From Thalassotalea_B piscium_A (GTDB lineage Bacteria; Pseudomonadota; Gammaproteobacteria; Enterobacterales; Alteromonadaceae), in the NCBI GenBank assembly GCA_049347715.1, contig CP186339.1, forward strand, positions 1,178,001 to 1,242,000: DNA of 64,000 bases. The letters are read 5' to 3'. Positions 9,920 to 19,758 of the stretch are shown in pieces (positions within the stretch are counted from its first letter, which is position 1; every line of letters starts with the position of its first letter). The translations under genes and the position numbers were made by a program. A model generated the notes under the pieces. That model was not told the origin of the DNA. It did not search any database and was given only the letters and a program-made list of their open reading frames with translations.

Positions 9920-9981
9920 ATTAGCGTTTTGTTTAAAGTGAAAGTTATAAGTGATGATAATTGAAGTTTGATTTTAGAAAG

Positions 9982-10056
9982 TGGCAGGGGTAAGAGGATT
10001 TGAACCTCTGAATGACGGGATCAAAACCCGCTGCCTTACCGCTTGGCTATACCCCT
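9982..10056 (-). tRNA. glnU: tRNA-Gln (anticodon TTG)
   Basis: 75 bases with an encoded CCA end. The 7-bp acceptor stem (AGGGGTA/TACCCCT), anticodon loop TTTTGAT, and T-arm AGAGG-TTCAAAT-CCTCT all fold as expected. It is nearly identical to the next tRNA upstream. Confidence 0.95.
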
Positions 10057-10120
10057 ACAGTAGAACTGCAGTTAGATTACATTGAATTACTTTCATTAAT
10101 TAGTCGAACTATAAAGAAAG

Positions 10121-10195
10121 TGGCAGGGGTAAGAGGATTTGAACCTCTGAATGACGGGATCAAAACCCGCTGCCTTACCGCTTGGCTATACCCCT
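10121..10195 (-). tRNA. glnW: tRNA-Gln (anticodon TTG), second copy
   Basis: 75 bases, CCA encoded. The sequence matches the copy at 9982-10056, so this is a tandem duplication. Tandem tRNA-Gln genes after Met and Leu tRNAs are also found in the E. coli metT operon. Confidence 0.95.
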
Positions 10196-10234
10196 GCAAT
10201 GTAACTTACTTTCACAACTTACGTTGTGTTGAAA

Positions 10235-10319
<85 letters not shown>

Positions 10320-10326
10320 ATTTCAA

Positions 10327-10403
10327 TGGTGGCTACACCGGGATTTGAACCTGGGACCCCATCATTATGAGTGATGTGCTCTAACCAGCTGAGCTATGTA
10401 GCC
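10327..10403 (-). tRNA. metT: tRNA-Met (elongator, anticodon CAT)
   Basis: 77 bases with acceptor GGCTACA/TGTAGCC, anticodon loop CTCATAA and encoded CCA. It closely resembles the E. coli elongator tRNA-Met and is the first gene of the Met-Leu-Gln-Gln operon. Initiator features (C1-A72 mismatch, three G-C pairs in the anticodon stem) are absent. Confidence 0.95.
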
Positions 10404-10434
10404 TTTCCAACTCGCCTCTCAGCAAGTGGCGCGT

Positions 10435-10463
10435 ATTATGCAAATCTGCTTAGCCTACGTCAA
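10435..10463 (-). promoter_or_regulatory. Strong promoter of the tRNA operon
   Basis: On the minus strand TTGACG (10458-10463) and CATAAT (10435-10440) are separated by exactly 17 bases. A GC-rich discriminator (ACGCGCC) follows, the pattern of stringently controlled stable-RNA promoters. A second TATAAT with the same ACGCGC discriminator lies upstream at 10527-10532 but has no convincing -35, so it may be a weaker P2 or a relic. Confidence 0.8.
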
Positions 10464-10943
10464 CCGTTTTTTTCAAAAAATGTAGACTTTTTCACTGGTT
10501 GTCTAAAGTCTCACCATTTTGCGCGTATTATACACTAAAATAGTGAAGATTATGGTGATTTGGATAAAGTTAATTTTTTAGCCTGGGTTATTTTTAAGGA
10601 TTTATTTGTTACAACGAGAAAAAAGATTTAGTGTTTTACTGATAAAATGATGATGATTTTTAATTTTTAATTTTTAAGGTTTTATTGGGTAAAAACTTAA
10701 AATAATAGAAGAATGAATGATGTTTTTGTTACCTTGCAAAGAATAAAGAAGCTGCTCAAAGTCTTTTTTTGCTCAAAATAAGTTAGCTTGACTATGTTTA
10801 TCTGAGTAAAACCAATAAAAATGCCTCAATTAGCTCAGTAAACTAAGTTTAGTTATTAATATGGTTAACATAGCGTGATAACAAATAATGAGTACAGTGA
10901 GTGGGACAAGTCTTACGGATTAAGATAGCTGAGCTACTATTAA
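10464..10943. other. Gene-free interval upstream of the tRNA operon
   Basis: AT-rich sequence with no credible coding frame on either strand. The only recognisable element is the TATAAT plus GC-discriminator repeat near 10520-10532 mentioned with the tRNA promoter. No RNA gene was recognised. Confidence 0.5.
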
Positions 10944-10975
10944 AAAAGGTTAATGAATGAATTCATTAACCTTTT
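10944..10975 (-). terminator. Intrinsic terminator after ychF
   Basis: Perfect 15-bp inverted repeat (AAAAGGTTAATGAAT and its complement) with a 2-base centre. It begins 31 bases past the ychF stop. A-run and T-run flanks let it work on either strand, but the only gene ending here is ychF. Confidence 0.75.
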
Positions 10976-11006
10976 AAATAAACGCTATAAAGTATGTTTT
11001 GTTAGA

Positions 11007-12098
11007 TTAAACGTTAAATCTGAAATGAACAACATCGCCGTCTTTAACAAGGTAATCTTTACCTTCTAATCGCCATTTACCGGCTTCTTTAGCGCCTGCT
11101 TCACCATTAAACTCAATAAAGTTTTCGTAGCTTATTACTTCTGCTCGAATAAAACCTTTTTCAAAGTCTGTATGAATAACACCAGCAGCTTGTGGTGCAG
11201 TAGCATTTTGTTTAACTGTCCATGCTCTTACTTCTTTTACACCGGCAGTAAAATAGGTTTGTAAATGTAATAAACCATAGCCTGAGTTGATGACACGGTT
11301 TAAACCAGGTTCTTCTAATCCCATTTCGGCCATAAATTCAATACGATCATCTTCTTCCATTTCTGATAATTCGCCTTCAATTTCAGCGCATACAGCAACA
11401 ACAACTGCACCTTCTTTCTCTGCTATTTGATTAACAACATCTAAATAAGGATTATTTTCAAAGCCATCGTCATTTACATTAGCAATATACATTGTTGGCT
11501 TAATGGTTAAAAAGTTCAGGTATGCTACCGCGGCTTGTTCTTCTTTAGATAAACCTAAAGAACGGACCATATGTCCATCTTCAACATGTTTTAATATTTT
11601 TTCTAATACAGGTAATTCAAATTTTGCATCTTTATCACCACCTTTTGCTCGCTTAGCTTGACGAGTAATGGCACGTTCAGCTGTATCCATATCAGCCAAT
11701 GCTAATTCAGTATTAATAACATCAATATCATCGGCAGGATCAATTTTATTGGCAACATGAATAATATTATCATTTTCAAAACAACGTACTACATGGCCAA
11801 TCGCATCTGTTTCACGAATATTAGCTAAAAACTTATTACCAAGGCCTTCACCTTTTGATGCACCAGCAACAAGACCTGCAATATCTACAAATTCCATTGT
11901 TGTCGGTAATACGCGTTCTGGTTTAACAATTTCTGCTAATTTATCAAGACGAGGATCCGGTACAGGTACGACGCCAGTATTCGGCTCTATTGTACAAAAA
12001 GGAAAGTTTGCAGCTTCAATACCCGCTTTAGTTAACGCGTTAAATAGCGTAGATTTACCAACGTTGGGTAAACCAACGATACCACATTTGAAACCCAT
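11007..12098 (-). CDS. ychF: Redox-regulated ATPase YchF (Obg family)
   Basis: 363 residues, full family length. The P-loop GLPNVGKST is near residue 9, followed by an Obg-type G domain with a coiled-coil insertion and a C-terminal TGS domain ending KDGDVVHFRFNV. YchF prefers ATP and binds ribosomes. It lies 31 bases after pth, the order usual across proteobacteria. Confidence 0.96.
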   Translation of the reverse strand: MGFKCGIVGLPNVGKSTLFNALTKAGIEAANFPFCTIEPNTGVVPVPDPRLDKLAEIVKPERVLPTTMEFVDIAGLVAGASKGEGLGNKFLANIRETDAIGHVVRCFENDNIIHVANKIDPADDIDVINTELALADMDTAERAITRQAKRAKGGDKDAKFELPVLEKILKHVEDGHMVRSLGLSKEEQAAVAYLNFLTIKPTMYIANVNDDGFENNPYLDVVNQIAEKEGAVVVAVCAEIEGELSEMEEDDRIEFMAEMGLEEPGLNRVINSGYGLLHLQTYFTAGVKEVRAWTVKQNATAPQAAGVIHTDFEKGFIRAEVISYENFIEFNGEAGAKEAGKWRLEGKDYLVKDGDVVHFRFNV

Positions 12099-12129
12099 GA
12101 TAATTACCTATTATTGTTAGACTCAATCG

Positions 12130-12717
12130 TTACAATTGAGCTTTAAATGAGTGTAAACGATTTTGTGCTTTTTTAAGATCATCTTTTTGCCAGATGTCAA
12201 AACAGCGACTTGCCTCATCGATACTTTGTTCAATTAAGTTTTGTTCGCTTGCTGGGGGTTTACCTAGCACATGACCAGTCACTTTATCTCTATGACCTGG
12301 ATGGCCAATACCTATCCGCAAACGATAAAATTCTTTGTTATTTGCCATACGAGCAATAATATCGCGTAAGCCATTATGTCCCCCATGGCCGCCACCTTTT
12401 TTGATTTTACAAACACCAGGTTCCATATCTAATTCGTCATGAGCAACTAAAATATCATCGACAGGAATTTTAAAAAAATTGGCTAACGGCGCTACAGCTT
12501 GACCGCTGCGATTCATAAAAGTGGTAGGGATGAGTAAATGTACGACTTGACCGCCAATAAGCCCTTTGCCATAAAGGCCAGAATATTTTTTTTCGGGTCT
12601 TAAAGCTATATTATTGCGAGAGGCTAGTTCTTCAACGAACCAAACGCCAGCATTGTGACGAGTTTTTGTATATTCGGGGCCTGGATTACCCAGGCCCACA
12701 ACTAGTTGAATAGTCAT
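12130..12717 (-). CDS. pth: Peptidyl-tRNA hydrolase
   Basis: 195 residues. Releases the peptide from peptidyl-tRNA that has dropped off ribosomes. The family signature GLGNPGPEYTKTRHNAG carries catalytic H21, and the second conserved segment VAHDELDMEPG supplies the Asp. The GGHGGHNGLRDI motif is intact. It is 19 bases downstream of rplY and is probably cotranscribed with it and ychF. Confidence 0.96.
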   Translation of the reverse strand: MTIQLVVGLGNPGPEYTKTRHNAGVWFVEELASRNNIALRPEKKYSGLYGKGLIGGQVVHLLIPTTFMNRSGQAVAPLANFFKIPVDDILVAHDELDMEPGVCKIKKGGGHGGHNGLRDIIARMANNKEFYRLRIGIGHPGHRDKVTGHVLGKPPASEQNLIEQSIDEASRCFDIWQKDDLKKAQNRLHSFKAQL

Positions 12718-12736
12718 CTAAGGGAATAACCTTAAA

Positions 12737-13357
12737 TTACTCTTCAGTAGCTTCTTCTTCTGCTTCAGCATCGTCATCTGCTTTGCCTTTAGGAGCATTT
12801 GCAGTAGCTACCGCTAAATCATGAGCTTCGCCTTTTGACAATTCATCAGAAACAACACCTTTTGGTAAAGTTACGTCTGATAAATGAAGTGTTTCACCTA
12901 CTTCTAAAGCAGCAATGTCAATTTCAATGAATTCTGGTAAATTCTTTGGTAAACACGTGATAGCAATTTCAGAGATGTGATGAGCAACAATAGCGCCTTT
13001 TTTCACTACCGCTTCTTCATTAATAAAATGAACAGGTACGTTAGTGTGGATATCATGAGTTGCATTAATACGCATAAAATCTAAATGCATAATTAATTGT
13101 TTAAACGGGTGACGTTGCATGTCTTTGATTAAACATTCAACAGGCTTGCCGTCAATGTTTAATGTTAATACATGAGAATAAAACGCTTCTTCTTGTTGTG
13201 CACGAAAAACTTTGTTGTGCGCTAACGTTAAAGATACAGGGTCTTTGCCTTCACCGTAAAGGATCGCTGGAACTTTGTTCGCGTGACGTAGGCGGCGGCT
13301 CGCACCTTTCCCTAGATCAGTACGTACTTCAGCATCCAAAGTAAAAATATTAGTCAT
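12737..13357 (-). CDS. rplY: 50S ribosomal protein L25 (long Ctc/TL5 form)
   Basis: 206 residues: the L25 5S-rRNA-binding domain (about 1-95), then the C-terminal Ctc domain (about 100-185), then a very acidic tail rich in Asp and Glu. E. coli has only the short form, and this long form is the common one elsewhere. It lies between prs and pth, as in many bacteria. The 214-base gap after prs holds that gene's terminator, so rplY likely has its own promoter. Confidence 0.93.
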   Translation of the reverse strand: MTNIFTLDAEVRTDLGKGASRRLRHANKVPAILYGEGKDPVSLTLAHNKVFRAQQEEAFYSHVLTLNIDGKPVECLIKDMQRHPFKQLIMHLDFMRINATHDIHTNVPVHFINEEAVVKKGAIVAHHISEIAITCLPKNLPEFIEIDIAALEVGETLHLSDVTLPKGVVSDELSKGEAHDLAVATANAPKGKADDDAEAEEEATEE

Positions 13358-13512
13358 GGTTTTATACCTAATTTTAAATAAAAGTTGCGTTGCTTTTTGC
13401 GACCAAAAACAACAATAAATACCATTTTAAATCCAAGAAATAGAATAATCAGATAAAAAAGGCGCGCAATATTAACATTCTAACGCTAACATTACCAATA
13501 TAAAAAATGAAA

Positions 13513-13548
13513 AAAAGCAGCTATACCATTCAGGTTATAGCTGCTTTT
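13513..13548 (-). terminator. Intrinsic terminator after prs
   Basis: 13-bp perfect stem AAAAGCAGCTATA with a 10-base loop. On the minus strand it is followed by a T-rich run. It begins 24 bases past the prs stop codon. Confidence 0.85.
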
Positions 13549-13571
13549 ATTATTTGTGTGTTTGAAAGTGT

Positions 13572-14519
13572 TTAGTTATCAAACATTGCTGAAATTGATT
13601 CTTCGTTACATACACGACGAATAGCTTCAGAGAGCATGCCACTTAGCGTTAATTGGCGTACTATTTTTAGTTTTTTAATTTCATCAGTTAAAGGAATTGA
13701 GTCGGTGACAACCACTTCATCAATAACTGAATCTTTCAAGTTTTGTGCAGCATTACCAGAAAGAACAGGGTGAGTTGCATAAGCAAATACACGTTTAGCT
13801 CCGTGCTCTTTTAATGCTTCAGCCGCTTTACATAATGTGCCACCTGTATCGATCATATCATCAACGATAAAACAGTCACGACCATCGACATCACCAATAA
13901 TATGCATGACTTGGGCAACATTCGCTTTAGGGCGACGTTTATCGATAATCGCTAGATCAGCATCATCAAGTAACTTAGCAACAGCACGTGCACGAACTAC
14001 ACCACCAATATCAGGTGAAACTACAACAGGGTTTTCGATGTTTTTAGCTAACATATCTTCAAGTAAGATAGGCGTACCAAAAACGTTGTCGACAGGGACA
14101 TCGAAAAAGCCTTGAATTTGTTCAGCATGAAGATCAACCGTTAATACTCGGTCAACTCCAACACTTGATAAAAAGTCGGCAACCACTTTGGCTGTAATAG
14201 GTACACGAGCACTGCGTACGCGGCGATCTTGTCGTGCATAACCGAAATAAGGCATAACGGCTGTTATTCGTCCTGCTGATGCACGACGTAGTGCGTCAAT
14301 CATGACAATTAATTCCATTAAGTTGTCATTAGTTGGTGCACATGTCGATTGAATAATAAAAACATCAGCACCACGAACATTTTCGGTTATTTCAACACTT
14401 ATTTCACCATCACTAAAACTACCAACCTTGGCTTCGCCTAAGGTGATGTATAGACGATTTGCTATTTGTTTGGCCAGTTCAGGGGTGGCGTTACCCGCAA
14501 AAATCTTCATGTCAGGCAC
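13572..14519 (-). CDS. prs: Ribose-phosphate pyrophosphokinase (PRPP synthase)
   Basis: 315 residues, the standard length. Makes PRPP from ribose-5-phosphate and ATP for nucleotides, His and Trp. The PRPP-binding loop DCFIVDDMIDTGGTL and the DLHAEQIQGFFDVPVDN segment are intact. It is downstream of ispE with a gap of 113 bases, the same lolB-ispE-prs order as E. coli. Confidence 0.97.
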   Translation of the reverse strand: MPDMKIFAGNATPELAKQIANRLYITLGEAKVGSFSDGEISVEITENVRGADVFIIQSTCAPTNDNLMELIVMIDALRRASAGRITAVMPYFGYARQDRRVRSARVPITAKVVADFLSSVGVDRVLTVDLHAEQIQGFFDVPVDNVFGTPILLEDMLAKNIENPVVVSPDIGGVVRARAVAKLLDDADLAIIDKRRPKANVAQVMHIIGDVDGRDCFIVDDMIDTGGTLCKAAEALKEHGAKRVFAYATHPVLSGNAAQNLKDSVIDEVVVTDSIPLTDEIKKLKIVRQLTLSGMLSEAIRRVCNEESISAMFDN

Positions 14520-14632
14520 AATCAGTTCCTCAGAAACTTATGACATTTAAATTACAACACTTAGTTATATTTATAACAGGGCATTGGGTTGAGTTTTACC
14601 AATAGTAGTTGGCAAACTTGATAATTTCTAAT

Positions 14633-15502
14633 TTATTCAGATATAACATCCAAAGCTATTTTTGCTAATTGTGTCTGCAAAGTAGATTGGTTAATACCTT
14701 GAGCAACAAACGATTCAATGCCTTGCGGCAATTTCGATTGAATGAGTAAAGCCTCTTTTTTGGAGGTAAAACGCGAGAATACACAAGCGCCAGTACCTGT
14801 CATACGAGACGGCGCGTATTCTACCAACCAAGTCAGTAGTTTGGCAACCTCAGGATAGCGTTTTATTACGAGAGTTTCACAATCATTGTGGCAGTTTTTT
14901 ATTTCAAAATGAGCAGAGTCCAGCTTTTCTGTATGGCGAGGTAAGTCTGGATCGTTAAATATTTCTGCGGTAGAAATATTAATATTAGGTTTCGTCACTA
15001 AATACCAATATTCCTGTGGAAAAACGGGGGTAAGTTGTTCGCCAATACCACGAGCTAAGGCAGCATAGCCATGAATAAATATAGGAACATCAGCTCCTAG
15101 TGACAGGCCTAATTCCGCTAGTGTCGACTGTGGTAGGTTGAGTTCCCATAAAAAGTTTAATGCAACTAGCACTGTCGCTGCATTTGAAGAACCCCCACCT
15201 AAACCTCCTCCCATAGGTAAAACTTTATGAATGGAAATGTCTGCACCTTTAGTACAATGAGTTACTTGTTGTAATAGGTTAGCCGCTCTAACAACTAAGT
15301 TATCTTGATGGGCAACACCTTCTATTGGGGTCAATAAATTGATTTTACCTGATTTATTGAGGCTAATTGTTATCTCGTCTCCATAATCTAAAAATTGAAA
15401 GACGGTTTCTAGCTCATGATAACCATCAGGTCTTTGACCTATGATATGTAAAAATAAATTCAGTTTAGCCGGCGCGGGAAAAGTATAAGAAAGTGTAGTC
15501 AC
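14633..15502 (-). CDS. ispE: 4-diphosphocytidyl-2-C-methyl-D-erythritol kinase
   Basis: 289 residues. GHMP kinase of the MEP isoprenoid pathway, phosphorylating CDP-methylerythritol. The ATP-binding glycine loop PMGGGLGGGSSNAA is intact, as is the C-terminal RMTGTGACVF motif. It begins 10 bases after lolB, so the two are cotranscribed. Confidence 0.96.
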   Translation of the reverse strand: MTTLSYTFPAPAKLNLFLHIIGQRPDGYHELETVFQFLDYGDEITISLNKSGKINLLTPIEGVAHQDNLVVRAANLLQQVTHCTKGADISIHKVLPMGGGLGGGSSNAATVLVALNFLWELNLPQSTLAELGLSLGADVPIFIHGYAALARGIGEQLTPVFPQEYWYLVTKPNINISTAEIFNDPDLPRHTEKLDSAHFEIKNCHNDCETLVIKRYPEVAKLLTWLVEYAPSRMTGTGACVFSRFTSKKEALLIQSKLPQGIESFVAQGINQSTLQTQLAKIALDVISE

Positions 15503-15512
15503 ATCAACCTCG

Positions 15513-16187
15513 TTAAAACGTCCATTGATTAATTATTATTTTAATTGTTAAGTTATTTTGCTTAATTGTTAGGCGTTTAGGTAAAGGGACAGTATTGACA
15601 TTATCATACTCGTTGTACCTAATTTTCCATGTTGTGTTGGCATAATGACTTGTGATTGAGACGGGAAGTTGTGTCTCGCTATCGTATTGTATCTTATCAT
15701 CCTTGGTAAATGGGATGGCTTTAATCCAGCTTTTAAGTGCTTTTGAAGGTAAATGAAAGCCACTGAGGGAATAAAGAATATAATCAATATCAGTATCTTT
15801 ATAGGTTTTTTTATCAACATTAACCGTATAAATCCCATTATTTAAATTAACATCTAAGACGTTAATCCCCAAGTAAGTGGTTAACTTTAACTGCTCACTC
15901 TGATTTCTTGGGTGATTTTGCCAGAAGAGACTAGCACTTTTTTTTTCTTTCCCTTCAATAAAGGCTATTTTACCTTTCACTTGCCAGTTATTGATTGTAG
16001 TCAAAAAGCTGGTTCTGTTTTTAAGTGTATAATTAGTACCAAGGGATGCATTATTATTATCGGGCGTCGAACTACAACTGCTGATTAATAATACCATTAT
16101 GATCATTGAGCATGAGCAAATACGTTGTTTTAAACCGTATTTTACGCAAGTTAAGGTGAATACTGACGAGTATCTGCTTTCATTCAT
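15513..16187 (-). CDS. lolB: Outer-membrane lipoprotein receptor LolB
   Basis: 224 residues. Accepts lipoproteins from LolA and inserts them into the outer membrane. The lipobox ISSC gives lipidated C38 after the hydrophobic stretch MIIMVLLISS. The leader reads unusually long (37 residues), so translation may start later, for example at the Met ten residues before C38. The core WQVKGKIAF and the PLPKRLTIKQ end match the family, which diverges strongly in sequence. It is divergent from hemA, as in E. coli. Confidence 0.88.
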   Translation of the reverse strand: MNESRYSSVFTLTCVKYGLKQRICSCSMIIMVLLISSCSSTPDNNNASLGTNYTLKNRTSFLTTINNWQVKGKIAFIEGKEKKSASLFWQNHPRNQSEQLKLTTYLGINVLDVNLNNGIYTVNVDKKTYKDTDIDYILYSLSGFHLPSKALKSWIKAIPFTKDDKIQYDSETQLPVSITSHYANTTWKIRYNEYDNVNTVPLPKRLTIKQNNLTIKIIINQWTF

Positions 16188-16251
16188 GTTAAATATTTCG
16201 TAAAATTACGTTGTTGTATAAATTATTAATAAAAATTGTGTGTAGAACTTA

Positions 16252-16279
16252 TTCACAATACGTTAATGCTGATTATATC
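16252..16279 (+). promoter_or_regulatory. Candidate hemA promoter
   Basis: TTCACA (16252-16257) and TATATC (16274-16279) are 16 bases apart in the lolB-hemA divergent region, about 65 bases before hemA. Confidence 0.4.
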
Positions 16280-16344
16280 ATGTAACCTGATGTTGATGTC
16301 ATGGTGTACTTGATAAATAATCAATAACTAGGCCTAAATTGTAT

Positions 16345-17613
16345 ATGTCCATTGTTGCTGTTGGTATAAATCATAAAACTGCCCCTGTTGCCGTAAGGGA
16401 GAAAATTTCTTTTAATCCTGACCAACTCACCATGGCATTGCAGGAAATGTTGCAACATGTCCAATGTAAAGAAGCCGCGATCTTATCTACCTGTAATCGA
16501 ACTGAATTATATCTAGTACAAGAAGGTGATGTTGCCCTTACTCGAGAGAAAGTCCTACGGTGGCTAGAGCATCATCATAATGTTCCTGCATCGACGATTA
16601 GTCCAAGTCTTTATTGGCATAATGATCACAAAGCGGTTAATCATATGATGCGAGTTGCCTGTGGTTTAGATTCGTTAGTCTTGGGCGAACCGCAAATATT
16701 AGGGCAAATGAAACAAGCGTATAGTCAGGCAAAAGCTGCTGGCTCAATGGCGTTAGTAATGGACCGTTTATTTCAACGAACTTTTGGTGTCGCTAAACAA
16801 GTGAGAACCGAAACTGACATTGGCGCTAGTGCTGTATCAGTTGCATTTGCTTCGGTGAATTTAGCTAAACATATTTTTGCTGATATAGAAAAAGCAAAAG
16901 TCCTATTAGTGGGCGCTGGTGAGACCATTGAACTTGTTGCTAAGCATTTGTATGAAAATAAAGTGAATAAAATTACCGTCGCTAATCGAACTATTTCTCG
17001 GGCAGAAGGTATGGCGAATCTAATTGGCGCCGACGTGATCACTTTAGCTCAAATTCCTGAACGTATGGCTGATGCTGATATTGTGATTAGCTCTACGGGA
17101 AGTACATTACCTATTATAGGTAAAGGTATGGTTGAACAAGCTTTACTTAAACGTAAACATCGTCCTATTTTTATGGTTGATCTGGCGGTCCCAAGGGATA
17201 TTGAGGAACAAGTCTCTGATCTTGATGATGTCTTTTTATATACGGTAGATGATTTACAAAGTATTATTGCAAAAAATTTAGATAAACGCCGTAAAGCGGC
17301 GGTTCAAGCTGAATCTATTGTGTCTCGGCAAACTGATGGTTTTATGGCGTGGTTGCGTGGACTTAATACCCAAGATACTGTGATTAGTTATCGTAATCAA
17401 TGCATTGCAGAGCGAGACCAATTACTTGAAAAAGCGTTACAGCAATTAAAAGGGGATAAATCTCCTGAGGCAATCATTGCGGAACTCGCCACTAAATTAA
17501 CCAATAAGTTCATGCATGCGCCAACAAGCGCCATTCAAACCGCAGCGCAAGGCGGAGAACTTGATAAAATAGTTTATTTGAGAGAAATATTCGATCTTGA
17601 CCAACCTAATTAA
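16345..17613 (+). CDS. hemA: Glutamyl-tRNA reductase
   Basis: Reduces glutamyl-tRNA to glutamate-1-semialdehyde, the first step of tetrapyrrole synthesis. ATG 16345 (MSIVAVGINHKTAPV) is preferred over an in-frame TTG two codons upstream because it matches the family N-terminus. The nucleophile is C50 in STCNRTE. The NADPH-binding segment VLLVGAGE and a C-terminal dimerisation helix follow. About 422 residues. First gene of a hemA-prfA-prmC-sirB-kdsA series. Confidence 0.96.
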   Translation: MSIVAVGINHKTAPVAVREKISFNPDQLTMALQEMLQHVQCKEAAILSTCNRTELYLVQEGDVALTREKVLRWLEHHHNVPASTISPSLYWHNDHKAVNHMMRVACGLDSLVLGEPQILGQMKQAYSQAKAAGSMALVMDRLFQRTFGVAKQVRTETDIGASAVSVAFASVNLAKHIFADIEKAKVLLVGAGETIELVAKHLYENKVNKITVANRTISRAEGMANLIGADVITLAQIPERMADADIVISSTGSTLPIIGKGMVEQALLKRKHRPIFMVDLAVPRDIEEQVSDLDDVFLYTVDDLQSIIAKNLDKRRKAAVQAESIVSRQTDGFMAWLRGLNTQDTVISYRNQCIAERDQLLEKALQQLKGDKSPEAIIAELATKLTNKFMHAPTSAIQTAAQGGELDKIVYLREIFDLDQPN

Positions 17614-17737
17614 AGCTTTTGCCTATTATAAGATTAATTGCAACTAGCGCTATTAATCTTTACACTGCCGACAAATTATCAGGTGTTAGTCGATGACTAT
17701 CACTCGTCATTTCATCCATTTTTAGTAAGTTAAATTA

Positions 17738-18826
17738 ATGAATAAATCTGTTTATCAAAAGCTTGAAGGTTTAGTTGAACGTTTTGAAGAAGTTCAAGCA
17801 TTATTGTCAGACCCTGACACTATTTCAAATCAAGAAAAATTCCAAGCATTATCAAAAGAATTTTCACAATTAGAAGAAGTCACTCAAGCGTTTCATGCCT
17901 ATCAAGGGGCAGAAGAAAATTTTGCAACAGCAGAAGAAATGTTGAAAGACGAAGACCCTGACATGCGTGAAATGGCTCAAGAAGAATATAAATCAGCAAA
18001 ACAAGCCGTTGAAGAACTAACTCATGCATTGCAAATTTTATTATTACCTAAAGATAAAAATGACGACAATAACTGTTTTGTAGAAATCAGAGCTGGTGCT
18101 GGTGGTGATGAAGCCGCTATTTTTGCTGGCGATCTTTACCGTATGTATACTCGGTATTGCGAAAAGCAAGGCTGGCGTACTGAAGTGATGAATGTGAATG
18201 AGAGTGAGCAAGGTGGTTTTAAAGAAGTTATCTTTAAAATTGTTGGTGACAGTGTTTATGGTCAAATGAAGTTTGAATCAGGTGGACATCGAGTACAACG
18301 AGTGCCTGAAACTGAATCTCAAGGTCGAGTTCACACTTCAGCATGTACTGTTGTTGTTATGCCTGAAATTCCTGAGTCTGATGCGATTGAAATTAATAAA
18401 GCTGATTTAAAAATTGATACATTTAGAGCATCAGGAGCAGGTGGTCAGCATGTTAACAAAACAGATTCAGCTATTCGTATTACGCATGTGCCAACAGGTG
18501 TTGTTGTTGAGTGTCAAGATCAGCGTTCTCAACATAAAAATAGAGCACAGGCTATGTCAGTGTTACGCGCTAGATTACAGGCAGCTGAAGATGAAAAACG
18601 TCGCAGTGAAGAAGAGTCTTCTCGCCGAAATCTTGTAGCCAGTGGTGATCGTTCTGAACGTATTCGGACCTATAATTATCCACAAAGTCGAATGACAGAC
18701 CATCGTATAAACTTAACCTTGTATCGTTTAGGTGAAGTGATGGAAGGTAACTTACAGTTAGTACTGGAACCTATATTACAGGAAAATCAGGCTGATTTAC
18801 TTGCTGCGCTAGCTGAACATCACTAG
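17738..18826 (+). CDS. prfA: Peptide chain release factor 1
   Basis: 362 residues. Recognises UAA and UAG. The GGQ motif that reaches the peptidyl-transferase centre is at residues 235-237 (GAGGQHVNKTDSA), the substrate of PrmC encoded next. It lies 124 bases after hemA, so it might also have a promoter of its own. Confidence 0.97.
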   Translation: MNKSVYQKLEGLVERFEEVQALLSDPDTISNQEKFQALSKEFSQLEEVTQAFHAYQGAEENFATAEEMLKDEDPDMREMAQEEYKSAKQAVEELTHALQILLLPKDKNDDNNCFVEIRAGAGGDEAAIFAGDLYRMYTRYCEKQGWRTEVMNVNESEQGGFKEVIFKIVGDSVYGQMKFESGGHRVQRVPETESQGRVHTSACTVVVMPEIPESDAIEINKADLKIDTFRASGAGGQHVNKTDSAIRITHVPTGVVVECQDQRSQHKNRAQAMSVLRARLQAAEDEKRRSEEESSRRNLVASGDRSERIRTYNYPQSRMTDHRINLTLYRLGEVMEGNLQLVLEPILQENQADLLAALAEHH

Positions 18827-18863
18827 TCATTATCCAAATTATTGCTAGAATCTTTTATACATA

Positions 18864-19712
18864 ATGACGATATTATCAAGCATTTCAACACTTATCACGT
18901 TAGGCGAGCAGACGCTTGCCCAACGTTCTGATAGCGCTAAACTTGATAGCCAAATATTGTTGAGTTATGTCTTAGAAAAACCTACAAGTTACTTATTGAC
19001 TTGGCCGGAAGAAAAAATTAGCCAAGCCAATGAGCAAACCTATTTAGCCTTACTCGAAAGACGATTTTGTCATGAACCAATAGCCTACATTACGGGTGAG
19101 AAAGAATTTTGGTCTATGCCTTTTAAGGTAGCTCCGAGTACACTGATCCCAAGACCTGATACCGAAGTTTTGGTAGAAACCATCTTAAATAACCATGGTT
19201 CAGATAAACTCAATTGTTGTGATCTAGGTACAGGCACGGGAGCTATTGCTTTGGCATTAGCGTCAGAGCGACCGCTGTGGATTATTGATGCCCTTGATTT
19301 TAGTGCGGATGCAGTAGAACTGGCGCAAGAAAATGCTAAGTGTTTAGGTATGCTAAATGTCGATATCTACCAAAGTGACTGGTTTGCTCAAGTTGAGAAG
19401 ACAAAGCGCTTTGATGTTATTGTTAGTAATCCTCCTTATATCGATAAGCAGGACCCGCACTTATCGCAGGGCGATGTACAATATGAGCCTTTATCTGCAC
19501 TTGTCGCGGATTTAGGTGGTATTGAAGATTTTATAACGATAGCTAATCAAGGGAGAGATTTCTTAAATCCAGAGGGCATGATATATTTTGAACATGGTTA
19601 TGAGCAAGCCAGTGGTGTTCATAAAGTGTTAATGGATGCTGGGTATCAAGGTATAGTTACAATTAAAGATTATAATGGCCATGATCGAGTGACTTTTGGC
19701 CAACGAAAATAA
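18864..19712 (+). CDS. prmC: Release-factor glutamine methyltransferase PrmC
   Basis: 282 residues. Methylates the Gln of the GGQ motif in RF1 and RF2. It shows an N-terminal helical domain, the SAM site DLGTGTGAIALALA and the catalytic NPPY motif (VSNPPYID). It follows prfA by 37 bases, as in most gammaproteobacteria. Confidence 0.96.
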   Translation: MTILSSISTLITLGEQTLAQRSDSAKLDSQILLSYVLEKPTSYLLTWPEEKISQANEQTYLALLERRFCHEPIAYITGEKEFWSMPFKVAPSTLIPRPDTEVLVETILNNHGSDKLNCCDLGTGTGAIALALASERPLWIIDALDFSADAVELAQENAKCLGMLNVDIYQSDWFAQVEKTKRFDVIVSNPPYIDKQDPHLSQGDVQYEPLSALVADLGGIEDFITIANQGRDFLNPEGMIYFEHGYEQASGVHKVLMDAGYQGIVTIKDYNGHDRVTFGQRK

Positions 19713-19758
19713 AAACATGATTACTATTTATAACAATAACGAAAAGTGAGCAAAACCA

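Noticed and set aside
9982..10195. Tandem near-identical 75-base units as a repeat or CRISPR-like array
   Set aside because: Both fold as tRNA-Gln with encoded CCA, a normal arrangement in gammaproteobacteria.
15569..15838. 89-codon minus-strand frame inside lolB
   Set aside because: Out-of-frame shadow of lolB with no family resemblance.
17631..17661. Hairpin between hemA and prfA as a terminator
   Set aside because: The stem is 8 bp and AT-rich, with a long loop and no T-run.
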